This document shows, piece after piece, positions 8,237 to 15,783 of a stretch of DNA of 26,946 nt. The DNA is from Oscillospiraceae bacterium (lineage in GTDB: Bacteria > Bacillota_A > Clostridia > Oscillospirales > CAG-272): NCBI GenBank assembly GCA_015064425.1, contig SVSF01000014.1, positions 1 to 26,946 of the forward strand, in the 5' to 3' direction. A program made the translations under genes and the position numbers. Positions within the stretch are counted from its first letter, which is position 1. Every line of letters starts with the position of its first letter. The notes under the pieces are model-generated. The model was given only the letters and a program-made list of their open reading frames with translations. It was not told the DNA's origin and made no database searches.

Positions 8237-8722
8237 TTATTTTCCCGAGAATCCCGTCACAAAACCGTTTATATCCTCAGAACAGATATCTCCACCTACG
8301 ACCTTATTTCTGTATACCAGCATATTTGCATAAACTGTACCCTTGTATCCGTCATAGTTTGTTATTTCGTAAGTATACCTCATCATCTTCTTTTTCTTAT
8401 ATTTGCTTAAGTCAAGTCCCTGCTGACGCTGAATATCGTTATATCCGAGAAAAACGCTGTCAAATTCATCCGGAATGGTAACCTCCTGCTCTTCAACAGC
8501 TTTCTCATTTACAGTCCATCCAAATTGTGCAAGAAAAGCGATACGGTCATCGTTGGATCTGATCTTTGAATAATTGATATTTTCATTGCTCAGATATAGT
8601 GTATTTGCCGCCGTAGGCTGGTATTGAGGAACAAAAACTATAAGTGCCGTGAGAGTCAGAACAGACAGGAGCAGTATACAGAAAAATTTCACTGTAGAAC
8701 CTTTAAGTGAATATACGAACAT
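8237..8722 (-). CDS. DUF4830 membrane-anchored protein
   Basis: A protein of unknown function ending in a DUF4830 domain. The frame is open further upstream to an ATG at 8827, but the start at 8722 is chosen because GGAGGTG (8729-8735) lies just before it and the upstream part reads through a hairpin. From this start the product is 161 residues: a short basic N-terminus, one membrane segment (about 12-31, FFCILLLSVLTLTALIVFV), then an extracytoplasmic domain with NDDRIAFLAQFGWTV, EEQEVTIPDEFDSVF, YEITNY and LVYRNKVVGGDICS, which are the recognisable DUF4830 blocks. It is common in Clostridia; a sporulation link is only suggested by the spoVAC gene 66 bases downstream. Its Shine-Dalgarno is buried in a terminator-like stem. 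Confidence 0.82.
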   Translation of the reverse strand: MFVYSLKGSTVKFFCILLLSVLTLTALIVFVPQYQPTAANTLYLSNENINYSKIRSNDDRIAFLAQFGWTVNEKAVEEQEVTIPDEFDSVFLGYNDIQRQQGLDLSKYKKKKMMRYTYEITNYDGYKGTVYANMLVYRNKVVGGDICSEDINGFVTGFSGK

Positions 8723-8771
8723 AAAAAACACCTCCGAATATGTTTCATTGATAAAACATATTCCGAAGGTG
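8723..8771 (-). terminator. terminator-like hairpin containing the DUF4830 Shine-Dalgarno
   Basis: On the minus strand CACCTTCGGAATATGTTT (8771-8754) pairs with AAACATATTCGGAGGTG (8745-8729), followed at once by TTTTTT (8728-8723) and then the ATG of DUF4830 at 8722. It lies 6 bases past the EamA transporter stop. The 3' arm contains the GGAGG used by the downstream gene, so the element can act both as terminator and as ribosome-site block. Confidence 0.8.
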
Positions 8772-8777
8772 TAATAT

Positions 8778-9689
8778 TTATGAAAGTTTCTTTTTTGAAG
8801 GGAGTTGAGCAAATACCACGGCAACAAGCATAAGCACGCAGCCTATATATTCTCTGACCGACAGAGTACTGTTTAAAATAATAGCGGAAGATATAACTCC
8901 AAATACGGATTCGAGACTCAGCAAAAGAGACACAAGTGTGGGATTTGCATCCTTTTGTGCAATTATCTGAAGGGTGTATGCAACTCCGCTTGAGAAAATA
9001 CCTACATAAAGTATCGGGACAGCACACTCTACAAGAGCCGCCATATTAGGACTTTCAAAAATGAAGGCGCAGCAGGACGATATAACAGCAGTAGTCAAAA
9101 ACTGAACAAAAGAAAATTCAATACCGTTTACTCTGCTTCCGAAAATATCTATAACGATGATCTGCCAAGCGAATGCCACCGCACATGCAAGGATCAAAAT
9201 GTCACTTATCTGTATGGAGAAATCCGACTTTATACAAAGCAAGTAAAGCCCCGCAACCGCTACTGCAAGCGCTAAAATCACTTTTAAGGGAATTTTCTTT
9301 CTTAAAAAGATTCCGAATATAGGAACAAGAACTATGTACAATGCGGTAATAAAGGCTGCTTTACCGGGATCTGTGTCAGCAAGTCCTGCCTGCTGAAGAT
9401 TTGTAGCTATACTGAGCATTATGCCGCTGAGTATCCCGCCAAACCATAAATTTTTTCTATATTTTGTCTTTTCCTCCGGGGACACGTCAGCTTTTTTTCT
9501 GAAGCAACGCAGCATCAATACCGTCAGGCCCAAAAAAAGCACCGCTATGGCGCTTCTTGAAGCATTGAAGGTAAATGGCTCTACTATATCTGTACTGACG
9601 CTCTGTGCCACAAAAGCGGTGCCCCAGATAGCCGCGGCAATAACCGGCAATAAGGTCTGTCTTAATCTGTTAAGTGTTTTTGAATTCAT
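8778..9689 (-). CDS. EamA/DMT family transporter
   Basis: A 303-residue integral membrane protein of the drug/metabolite transporter superfamily with two EamA repeats and about ten hydrophobic helices. Typical elements are AAIWGTAFVAQSVS (about 19-32), EPFTFNASRSAIAVLFLG (first repeat), DPGKAAFITALYIVLVPIFG (about 107-126), AGLYLLCIKSD, and in the second repeat FSSGVAYTLQIIAQKDANP and LLLSLESVFGVISSAIILN. Members export amino acids, nucleosides or other metabolites; the substrate is not predictable here. The gene starts 18 bases after the stop of the methyltransferase gene, with GAGGAAG as ribosome site, so both are likely on one transcript. Confidence 0.92.
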   Translation of the reverse strand: MNSKTLNRLRQTLLPVIAAAIWGTAFVAQSVSTDIVEPFTFNASRSAIAVLFLGLTVLMLRCFRKKADVSPEEKTKYRKNLWFGGILSGIMLSIATNLQQAGLADTDPGKAAFITALYIVLVPIFGIFLRKKIPLKVILALAVAVAGLYLLCIKSDFSIQISDILILACAVAFAWQIIVIDIFGSRVNGIEFSFVQFLTTAVISSCCAFIFESPNMAALVECAVPILYVGIFSSGVAYTLQIIAQKDANPTLVSLLLSLESVFGVISSAIILNSTLSVREYIGCVLMLVAVVFAQLPSKKKLS

Positions 9690-9707
9690 AATTGTACTTC
9701 CTCGGGA

Positions 9708-10925
9708 TCAAACTATCTGGAATACGTAAAACTTCAGATAATCGGTCTCCGGCACGTTCCAAAGTATGGGATGGTCGGGGCCTTGAGTTCTTGCCTCTAT
9801 CTGTCTTAAAGATATTCCTGCATCAGAAGCGGCGTTATGAAGCATTTGACAAAAAAGAGAATCTCTCATAAAATGTGAGCATGAGCACGTACATAGATAG
9901 GACCCTCTTTTTAATAGCTTCATAGCTTTAAGGTTTATCTCCTTATATCCCCGCATTGCATTTTTTATGGTTTGAGAGCTTTTTGTAAATGCGGGCGGAT
10001 CGAGGATAATAAGATCGTAATCGCATTTACCGTCCTCCGCAAGGGAGCTGAGATATTCGAAGACATCCGTACAAACAAAATCTATCTTATCTTCAAGTCC
10101 GTTAAGCTCTGCATTTTTTCTTGCGGTAGCAAGTGCATCGGCAGAAATATCAAGTGCGGTAACGTGGGATGCATATTTTGCAGTATTCAGCGCAAATGCA
10201 CCCGTATGCGTAAAGCAGTCGAGAACCTTTTTATCTTTGGCTATTCTTGCTGCGGCGAGTCTGTTGTATTTCTGATCAAGAAAAAATCCTGTTTTCTGTC
10301 CGTTCACGTAATCTACGTAATATTTTATTCCGTTTTCTTCAATAATAACGCTTCCGTCAAGATCTGTACGCAGACCCTCGGCCTTATAAAAGCCTTTATA
10401 CATTTCAAGACCTTCGAGTTCTCTGACCTTAACGTCGTTGCGCTCGTATACGGCAGTTATCTCCTCACCGTATTCTCTGAGTATCTTAACGATAAGGGGA
10501 AATATTACGTTCTTTCTCTTATCTATACCAAGGCTCATCACTTCAGCAACAAGAACGTCACGGAATCTGTCGACAATAAGTCCGGGGAAACCGTCTGCAT
10601 CTCCGAATATCATACGGCAATTGTCAATATCATCACTCATTACCGTTCTTCTGTAATCTATACTGTATCTTATTCGGCGCTCCCAGAAAGCTTCATCAAA
10701 CCTGTCGTTTGCATTCTTTGATATTATTCTGATACGAATTTTTGAATTACTGTTATAAAATCCGGTACCGAGATATCTGTCTTTTTTTGTGTATACGTCG
10801 CAGAGTTCACCGTCTTCACAAGGAGATTTTAGATCAACTTCCTCATCATACACCCAGATATGACCGCCTCTGATACTTTTTTCAGCCTTCTCGCTTATGA
10901 TAGCCTTTGGGTATATCCTTGCCAT
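9708..10925 (-). CDS. class I SAM-dependent rRNA methyltransferase (RlmI-like, PUA domain)
   Basis: A 405-residue cytoplasmic RNA methyltransferase of the RlmI/YwbD group, which methylates a cytosine C5 in 23S rRNA. An N-terminal PUA domain (about 1-75, with GGHIWVYDEEV) is followed by a linker with DGFPGLIVDRF and the Rossmann methyltransferase domain: motif I KVLDCFTHTGAFALNTA, motif II VTALDIS, motif IV LIILDPPAFTKS, and the catalytic-Cys region LCTCSCSHFM; GPDHP near the end is family-typical. The start is placed at 10925, not at the in-frame ATG at 10970, because the promoter -10 box at 10961-10966 lies downstream of that ATG; AAGGAAG precedes 10925. Which cytosine it modifies, or whether it acts like RlmCD, is undecided. 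Confidence 0.92.
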   Translation of the reverse strand: MARIYPKAIISEKAEKSIRGGHIWVYDEEVDLKSPCEDGELCDVYTKKDRYLGTGFYNSNSKIRIRIISKNANDRFDEAFWERRIRYSIDYRRTVMSDDIDNCRMIFGDADGFPGLIVDRFRDVLVAEVMSLGIDKRKNVIFPLIVKILREYGEEITAVYERNDVKVRELEGLEMYKGFYKAEGLRTDLDGSVIIEENGIKYYVDYVNGQKTGFFLDQKYNRLAAARIAKDKKVLDCFTHTGAFALNTAKYASHVTALDISADALATARKNAELNGLEDKIDFVCTDVFEYLSSLAEDGKCDYDLIILDPPAFTKSSQTIKNAMRGYKEINLKAMKLLKRGSYLCTCSCSHFMRDSLFCQMLHNAASDAGISLRQIEARTQGPDHPILWNVPETDYLKFYVFQIV

Positions 10926-10960
10926 TGTTTTCGCACTTCCTTCTTTTTCATAACGGAATA

Positions 10961-10989
10961 ATTCTACCACAAAAAGCTTTTTCTTTCAA
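10961..10989 (-). promoter_or_regulatory. sigma-A promoter for the rlmI-like gene
   Basis: Minus-strand TTGAAA (10989-10984) and TAGAAT (10966-10961) with a 17-base spacer. The spacer contains a perfect 12-bp palindrome, AAAAAGCTTTTT (10971-10982). Together with the ATG choice at 10925 this gives a leader of about 27 bases. Confidence 0.7.
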
Positions 10990-11016
10990 CAGTAAAGCGC
11001 AATAAATATTTGTTGT

Positions 11017-11544
11017 CTAGTTAGAGTATTTTATTATTTCATTAAATTGTTCTGCAAGCTTGTTCCACGTAAGCTTATCTACCTCTCCCGTTACGGTAAG
11101 GCCGTTTTTTTCCTGAAATATAAGAACGGCGTCCCTCGTGTTTCCATCATATTTTCCGTCTATCACTATAGACGGAAAAGAATCATAATAAACAGAGAGC
11201 GTAAGCAGTATTATCTGTATTATCTGTACAAGAATGCTGATATCTCCCTCCTTTACTTTATCCCCTTCAAGAGCAGTATCAAAAGGTCTTAAGGGATATG
11301 CCTTTTCTTTTAGTTCAATTATGCGCAAATACTCTCCGTATATAGCCGTCCAGGTATTAAAATCAACGTCGCCGCTCTGCTCAAGTCCAAAGGCTTTTTG
11401 AAAAGTTCTTACCGAGTCAGTGGTTTCGGGACCATATATACCATCCGGGAACACACCGGATACACTGTCCCTGTCTTTAGATATCTCATAAAGCCATTTT
11501 TGTATTTCGAACACAAATGCCCTTCTGTCGTTTATATCTATCAT
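11017..11544 (-). CDS. peptidoglycan-binding protein, two PG_binding_1 modules
   Basis: A 175-residue protein made of two peptidoglycan-binding (PF01471-type) three-helix modules: residues about 8-72 (FEIQKWLYEI, DGIYGPETTDSVRTFQKAFGL) and about 100-170 (DGKYDGNTRDAVLIFQEKNGL). It has no signal peptide and no catalytic domain. Its ATG lies 1 base past the stop of the upstream gene, in the +1 frame, with AGGGAGG 7 bases ahead. The upstream protein ends in YPGYVLSEKGG, the linker that in SleC-like proteins leads directly into such a module, so this protein looks like the detached C-terminal part of its neighbour. No terminator hairpin was found downstream before the rlmI promoter. Confidence 0.82.
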   Translation of the reverse strand: MIDINDRRAFVFEIQKWLYEISKDRDSVSGVFPDGIYGPETTDSVRTFQKAFGLEQSGDVDFNTWTAIYGEYLRIIELKEKAYPLRPFDTALEGDKVKEGDISILVQIIQIILLTLSVYYDSFPSIVIDGKYDGNTRDAVLIFQEKNGLTVTGEVDKLTWNKLAEQFNEIIKYSN

Positions 11545-11545
11545 A

Positions 11546-12955
11546 TCAAGTGCCTCCCTTCTCGCTTAAAACATATCCGGGATACTGACCCTCATTTACC
11601 TGACTTCCCGAAACAAGGTCATCGTAGGTATCTGCAATGGCATTCCACGTAACAGTTCCGACTATTCCGTTTACGTACTGGTTAAATATGGATTGAAATA
11701 TACTCACCGCATCCTGAGTCTGCTGACCGAATATTCCATCCTCAGAAAGCTTCGGAATATCGGTGTATACTTCGGATATCCGATTAAGATACTGCTGCAA
11801 ATATTTTACGTATTCGTCCTCTATGCCCCTGTAAAGTCTGTATCCCGGATACGGCCTTGCAAAAGTTACAAACTGCGAATCGGGAAGAGAGTTAAGTATT
11901 CCGATATAGGAATCATAAAGCAAGCGTCCATCGTCTCTGTCTACGATTCCCGTTACAGGAAGACCGTACTCCTTTTGAAATGCCGTAACTGCATCTATAG
12001 TAGCCTGATCATATACACCGGTTATTGGAACAAAAGGAACTGCAGAATCATATTCGGATATAAATTCCAAAAAATACTGTAAAGAGGATACGTACGGGCC
12101 TTCATCACCTGCCTTGAGTTCTTCCGGAAGCTGCTTTGACACCTCGTCGTAAGTAATGCTTTCGCTGACAAGAGAATTAAGCTTCTTTATTCCATTGTAA
12201 ATGCTTTGTATTCTGTACCACGTATTTACACCAACGATACCGTCAATGGGAAGATCAAATATACGCTGAAATTCTCTAACAGCATCTCTTGTATCAAGTC
12301 CGAAAATGCCGTCGATACTGTATATCTTCGGTATTGCGGGATAATTGGTAGATATTCTGTTAAGTCTTATCTGCAACGTCCGCACATCATTGGAAACAGT
12401 TCCGATGCTGAGATTTCCATCGGGGACGCTTGACGTTATTCCTTGAACGGGTACGTTTTCCACAAGAACAATATCATCTCCGTAATAATATTTTAATATA
12501 TCGAAAGGTAGATATCCCTGGTTTGCCAGATCAACGGTTCCCCACTGAGAAAGTCCGCTGCATACGGAAGTCGTACCGTTACAATACTGTGCGAACAAGG
12601 GAACTATTGTATCGGAACGCCTTATGTAGCTGTTAAATATATCATCTACAATATTTGACACATTTTCAAATATATCTCTGCCCTTTATAAAAGCCTGGTC
12701 AAAATTTGTATCGTTCGTAATATCATAGTTATATCCCCTTTCTCTGTAATATTCCGTATATATTCTGTTAAGGGCATAGGATGCCTGAGCGTATATATTT
12801 GCCCTTAAAGCATTTTCCGGCCAGGTAGGATAAAGTTCGCTTGAAGCTACATTTTTAAGATAGTCGGGAAAACTTACAGTAACGTTTTCCGCATTTGAAC
12901 CCGGAGAGCCTAAATGCACTGTCAAAAAATCGGGAACATAGGGTAATTCAGCCAT
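11546..12955 (-). CDS. SleC-like spore cortex-lytic protein: SpoIID-type domain plus three PG-binding modules
   Basis: A 469-residue protein. Residues about 8-165 resemble the SpoIID/SleC lytic-transglycosylase domain: VPDFLTVHLG, DYLKNVASSELYPTWPENAL with YAQASYALNRIYTEYY, and CSGLSQWGTVDLANQGY followed by ILKYYYGDDI, the counterpart of the SpoIID GMSQxGA..LA..G..Y..IL.YYY motif. Three PG_binding_1 modules follow at about 188-250, 284-348 and 380-442. SleC of Clostridium degrades cortex peptidoglycan during germination and is made with an N-terminal prodomain in one chain; here the prodomain-like part is a separate upstream gene. No signal peptide is visible. AAGGAGG sits just before the ATG (12959-12965), which supports a genuine separate start. 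Confidence 0.8.
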   Translation of the reverse strand: MAELPYVPDFLTVHLGSPGSNAENVTVSFPDYLKNVASSELYPTWPENALRANIYAQASYALNRIYTEYYRERGYNYDITNDTNFDQAFIKGRDIFENVSNIVDDIFNSYIRRSDTIVPLFAQYCNGTTSVCSGLSQWGTVDLANQGYLPFDILKYYYGDDIVLVENVPVQGITSSVPDGNLSIGTVSNDVRTLQIRLNRISTNYPAIPKIYSIDGIFGLDTRDAVREFQRIFDLPIDGIVGVNTWYRIQSIYNGIKKLNSLVSESITYDEVSKQLPEELKAGDEGPYVSSLQYFLEFISEYDSAVPFVPITGVYDQATIDAVTAFQKEYGLPVTGIVDRDDGRLLYDSYIGILNSLPDSQFVTFARPYPGYRLYRGIEDEYVKYLQQYLNRISEVYTDIPKLSEDGIFGQQTQDAVSIFQSIFNQYVNGIVGTVTWNAIADTYDDLVSGSQVNEGQYPGYVLSEKGGT

Positions 12956-13029
12956 ATTTCCTCCTTAGAATCCAGACCGCCGCAAAACCCTTATTTCCGG
13001 TTCTGTTAGGCATGTCATCCTTATTCGAT

Positions 13030-13416
13030 TCACAGATCGTATTCCCTGTTCTCAAAAAACTGCATATATTCATCTCCGTTTTTTGTACCCTCGGGTAAAG
13101 GAATAAGCTCTGTATTCTGGATAGAGGTTATTCCCGAAAATACAGGAGCATCATAATCCTCCACCCTGTAATATCCGTCCTTCTGTATTATCAAATTATA
13201 TTTTGCATAAACGTTTTGGTTGCCCGGAGACTCCGAAAGAGCCCTGTCGGGAGCCTCAAGGCTTACTCTCTCCGTTACACCCGATGCATTGGTATAAAGG
13301 GTATATAAAACGTCTGATGCAGCTTCCTTGGTACTTAATATCTTTACTATTGCCCCTTCTACCGGCAGGCTTCCTCCTGCAGTTCTGACGTTAACCTTCA
13401 TATATCCGTATTCCAT
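13030..13416 (-). CDS. SleC prodomain-like protein (stand-alone beta-sandwich)
   Basis: A 128-residue protein resembling the N-terminal prodomain of SleC-type cortex-lytic proteins, with a carboxypeptidase-regulatory-like beta fold. It starts GYMKVNVRTAGGSLPVEGAIVKI (3-25; compare the family pattern of an alternating strand then PVxxAxV), continues with TNASGVTERVSLEAPDRA, then VYAKYNLIIQKDGYYRVEDYDAPVFSGITSIQNTELIPLPEG, the last strands of the fold. In known SleC this region is cleaved off by Csp proteases to activate the enzyme. Here it ends with a stop 74 bases before the catalytic gene. AAGGAG (13428-13433) precedes the ATG. It may act as a chaperone or inhibitor in trans; this is inference. 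Confidence 0.7.
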   Translation of the reverse strand: MEYGYMKVNVRTAGGSLPVEGAIVKILSTKEAASDVLYTLYTNASGVTERVSLEAPDRALSESPGNQNVYAKYNLIIQKDGYYRVEDYDAPVFSGITSIQNTELIPLPEGTKNGDEYMQFFENREYDL

Positions 13417-13483
13417 AATCGTATCAACTCCTTATCTGTTCATATGATATGCCGCTTCTCATCCCCTTGCCAATACTTATTTG

Positions 13484-13512
13484 TTGACATGACAGTTAAA
13501 TATTGCTATAAT
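13484..13512 (+). promoter_or_regulatory. sigma-A promoter for the aminopeptidase gene
   Basis: Consensus TTGACA (13484-13489) and TATAAT (13507-13512) with a 17-base spacer, in the 127-base gap between the divergent SleC-like set and the peptidase. The rest of the gap holds only the Shine-Dalgarno sites. Confidence 0.9.
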
Positions 13513-13543
13513 TTAATTACAGAAATATAAGAGGTATCTTAAA

Positions 13544-14614
13544 ATGAAAATACTTAACAAAATGATAAAAAGCATCCCGGATGGAGTTGACGCATATCTC
13601 CTCACCGACTCCGTTTCCCAACAGTATGTCAGCGAATTCGAACAAAGTGACGGATATGTTTTGATAACACGCAACTCTGCATATCTCTTCTCCGATTCAA
13701 GATATATTGAAGCCGCTAAAGCAGAAGCTGCCGAAGGTATTGAGGTTGTTCTGTTAAACGGTTCCCACGTAGAGCTGATCAAGAAATATCTTGAAAGCGA
13801 AAAAGTTAAGGTCTTAGGATTTGAAGATAAGAAAGTAAGTTTCGCAGAATATCAGGATATGCTTAAAAACTACAGCAGCTATGAACTTGTACCCGTAAGC
13901 GGCATTATTGATAAGCTTCGTGAAATTAAAGAAGATCATGAAATAGAGAAAATAATAGCTGCGCAGAGGATGGCAGAGGATGCACTCGCGCATGTTCTTA
14001 ACATTATCAATCCTGAAATGACTGAAATAGACGTAGCACTTGAGCTTGAATGCCGTATGAGAAAGAACGGAGCTGAGTCCGTATCATTCCAGACTATCGC
14101 AGTATCCGGACCCGCATCATCTCTTCCCCACGGAGTTCCTTCTCCCGTAAAATTAAGAAAAGGCTTCCTTACAATGGATTTCGGTGCCAAATATAAGGGA
14201 TATTGCTCCGATATGACGAGAACCGTCGTTATCGGAAAAGCAGATGACGAGATGAAGTTTATTTACAATACTGTCCTATCGGCTCAGAAGGCAGCAGAAA
14301 GTATTGTTGCTCCCGGTGTAAAATGCCGCGACGTTGACAAAGCGGCAAGGGAACTTATTAAATCGGCCGGATACGGAGATAATTTCGGTCACGGTCTTGG
14401 ACACGGCGTGGGAATGTATATTCATGAGACTCCTAATTTCTCACCCAGAGCATCCGAGAACATTATTCTTCTTCCCGGTCACGTTATGACCAACGAACCC
14501 GGCATATATCTTGAAGGAAAATATGGTGTAAGAATAGAAGATATGCTGGTTATTAAAGAGAACGGATACGAAAATATCACTCTCGCGCCCAAAGAACTCA
14601 TTGAGTTATGCTGA
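13544..14614 (+). CDS. M24 family Xaa-Pro aminopeptidase
   Basis: A 356-residue cytoplasmic metallopeptidase with a creatinase-like N-terminal domain (about 1-125) and a pita-bread catalytic domain. The five metal ligands are all present: Asp212 and Asp223 (TMDFGAKYKGYCSDMTRT), His287 (HGLGHGVGMYIHE), Glu318 (TNEPGIYLEGKYGVR) and Glu332. It removes an N-terminal residue that precedes proline. The length fits the short PepP/PepQ-like YqhT group of Firmicutes, and placement directly upstream of efp is the conserved yqhT-efp order known from Bacillus. A Shine-Dalgarno-like AAGAGG precedes the ATG. Aminopeptidase and not prolidase activity is likely but not proven by sequence. Confidence 0.93.
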   Translation: MKILNKMIKSIPDGVDAYLLTDSVSQQYVSEFEQSDGYVLITRNSAYLFSDSRYIEAAKAEAAEGIEVVLLNGSHVELIKKYLESEKVKVLGFEDKKVSFAEYQDMLKNYSSYELVPVSGIIDKLREIKEDHEIEKIIAAQRMAEDALAHVLNIINPEMTEIDVALELECRMRKNGAESVSFQTIAVSGPASSLPHGVPSPVKLRKGFLTMDFGAKYKGYCSDMTRTVVIGKADDEMKFIYNTVLSAQKAAESIVAPGVKCRDVDKAARELIKSAGYGDNFGHGLGHGVGMYIHETPNFSPRASENIILLPGHVMTNEPGIYLEGKYGVRIEDMLVIKENGYENITLAPKELIELC

Positions 14615-14640
14615 TTTTCTTAAATATTTGGAAAAAACTA

Positions 14641-14669
14641 TTGAAAAATATTTAAAAATATAGTAAAAT
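14641..14669 (+). promoter_or_regulatory. sigma-A promoter for efp
   Basis: TTGAAA (14641-14646) and TAAAAT (14664-14669), 17-base spacer, in a very AT-rich gap after the peptidase stop. It allows efp to be expressed apart from the peptidase. Confidence 0.65.
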
Positions 14670-14714
14670 AAAGCGATTATATGTTTAGATACAATTTTGG
14701 AGGTATAAAATATT

Positions 14715-15278
14715 ATGGTAGTAGCCGGCGATTTTAAAAACGGTGTAACTTTTGAGATGGACGGAACGGTCCTTCAGGTAATCGAATTCCAGCATGTAAA
14801 ACCCGGTAAGGGTGCTGCTTTCGTAAGAACAAAGCTCAGAAATGTTATTACCGGTTCAGTTGTTGAAAGAACTTTCAACCCTACTGATAAGTTTGAGAAT
14901 GCATATGTTGAAAGAAAAGATATGCAGTATCTCTATAATGATGGCGAGCTCTATTATTTCATGGATATGGAAACATATGAGCAGATTCCCCTCGATGCTG
15001 ACAAACTTGATGATAACTTCAAGTATGTTAAGGAAAATATGATGTGCAAGATCATATCTTACAAGGGCAACGTATTCGGAGTTGAACCTCCTATGTTCGT
15101 TGAACTTGCTATAGCAGATACAGAGCCCGGTTTCAAGGGCGATACAGCTACCGGCGCATCCAAGCCCGCAACGCTTGAGACCGGTGCTGAGATCAAGGTT
15201 CCCCTCTTTATCAATATCGGTGACGTTATAAAGATCGACACCAGAACAGGTGAATACCTCGAAAGAGCTAAGCAGTAA
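14715..15278 (+). CDS. efp: elongation factor P
   Basis: A complete 187-residue EF-P with the KOW-like N-terminal domain and two OB-fold domains. The tip loop reads [17 protein letters not shown] with Lys32 at the position that other bacteria modify; [38 protein letters not shown] (in two stretches, about 56-94) and the C-terminal [24 protein letters not shown] are diagnostic. EF-P binds between the P and E sites and relieves stalling at consecutive prolines. GGAGG precedes the ATG. None of the known Lys32-modifying enzymes (EpmA/B) is visible, as is normal in this group of bacteria. The next gene follows after 27 bases with its own strong ribosome site, probably on the same transcript. Confidence 0.98.
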   Translation: MVVAGDFKNGVTFEMDGTVLQVIEFQHVKPGKGAAFVRTKLRNVITGSVVERTFNPTDKFENAYVERKDMQYLYNDGELYYFMDMETYEQIPLDADKLDDNFKYVKENMMCKIISYKGNVFGVEPPMFVELAIADTEPGFKGDTATGASKPATLETGAEIKVPLFINIGDVIKIDTRTGEYLERAKQ

Positions 15279-15305
15279 TAATTTTTCAAAGGAGGATTAT
15301 TTACT

Positions 15306-15731
15306 ATGACTATTTCCGAAAAAGTTTCCTATATCAAGGGTCTTGCAGAAGGACTCAGCCTTGATACAGCAAAGCCCGAAGGTAAGCTTCTTGCAGAGAT
15401 CGTTGACGCTCTTGCTCTTATCAGCGAAGAGATCGAAACGATCGAGGCAGATGTTGTAACCGCTGAGGACTATCTCGATGAGCTTGATTCCGACCTCGGA
15501 GATCTCGAAGAGTACGTATACAGTGATGAGGATTGCGATTGCGATTGCTGCGACTGTGACGACGATTACGATGACTACGATGATGACGATGATTGCGATT
15601 GTTGTGATTGCTGCGATGATGAATATTACGAAGTTACTTGCCCCAACTGCGGTGAGACAATTTGCTTCGACGAATCTATCGATGCCAGCAACCTTGAATG
15701 TCCCGCTTGCGGCAAGAAGATCAACGAATAA
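15306..15731 (+). CDS. CD1247-type acidic protein with Asp/Cys tract and zinc ribbon
   Basis: A 141-residue, strongly acidic protein. The N-terminus SEKVSYIKGLAEGLSLD (4-20) and a following helical, Glu/Asp-rich segment (about 24-70) match the CD1247 N-terminal domain, a family of unknown function common in Clostridia. Residues 74-106 are a low-complexity tract of Asp, Glu and Tyr with ten cysteines (77, 79, 81, 82, 84, 97, 99, 100, 102, 103). The C-terminus is a short zinc ribbon, CPNC (112-115) and CPAC (132-135). GGAGG precedes the ATG. Location directly after efp and before a strong terminator points to co-transcription. Metal storage or a redox role is possible but unproven; the function is unknown. 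Confidence 0.85.
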   Translation: MTISEKVSYIKGLAEGLSLDTAKPEGKLLAEIVDALALISEEIETIEADVVTAEDYLDELDSDLGDLEEYVYSDEDCDCDCCDCDDDYDDYDDDDDCDCCDCCDDEYYEVTCPNCGETICFDESIDASNLECPACGKKINE

Positions 15732-15738
15732 TTTTCAT

Positions 15739-15774
15739 AAAAAAGCACTTATGTATTTTCATAAGTGCTTTTTT
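15739..15774 (+). terminator. intrinsic terminator after the efp operon
   Basis: A 15-bp perfect stem, AAAAAAGCACTTATG (15739-15753) and CATAAGTGCTTTTTT (15760-15774), with a six-base loop, 8 bases after the stop codon. Confidence 0.92.
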
Positions 15775-15783
15775 ATAAAGTTT

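Noticed and set aside
8729..8771. Sigma-G-like GAATA and CATATTC inside the DUF4830 hairpin
   Set aside because: The spacing is 16 bases and the -10 ends in C. The matches fall on the arms of the palindrome, which explains them, and the start would leave no room for the ribosome site.
10926..10970. Upstream ATG at 10970 as start of the rlmI-like gene
   Set aside because: It lies upstream of the promoter -10 box and adds 15 residues that do not belong to the PUA domain; the start at 10925 has a ribosome site.
13434..13455. Sporulation-type -10 box (CATATCATA at 13443-13451, minus strand) before the SleC-like set
   Set aside because: It matches the CATAnnnTA pattern of mother-cell sigma factors, but no matching -35 element at the right distance was found, so I do not list it as a promoter.
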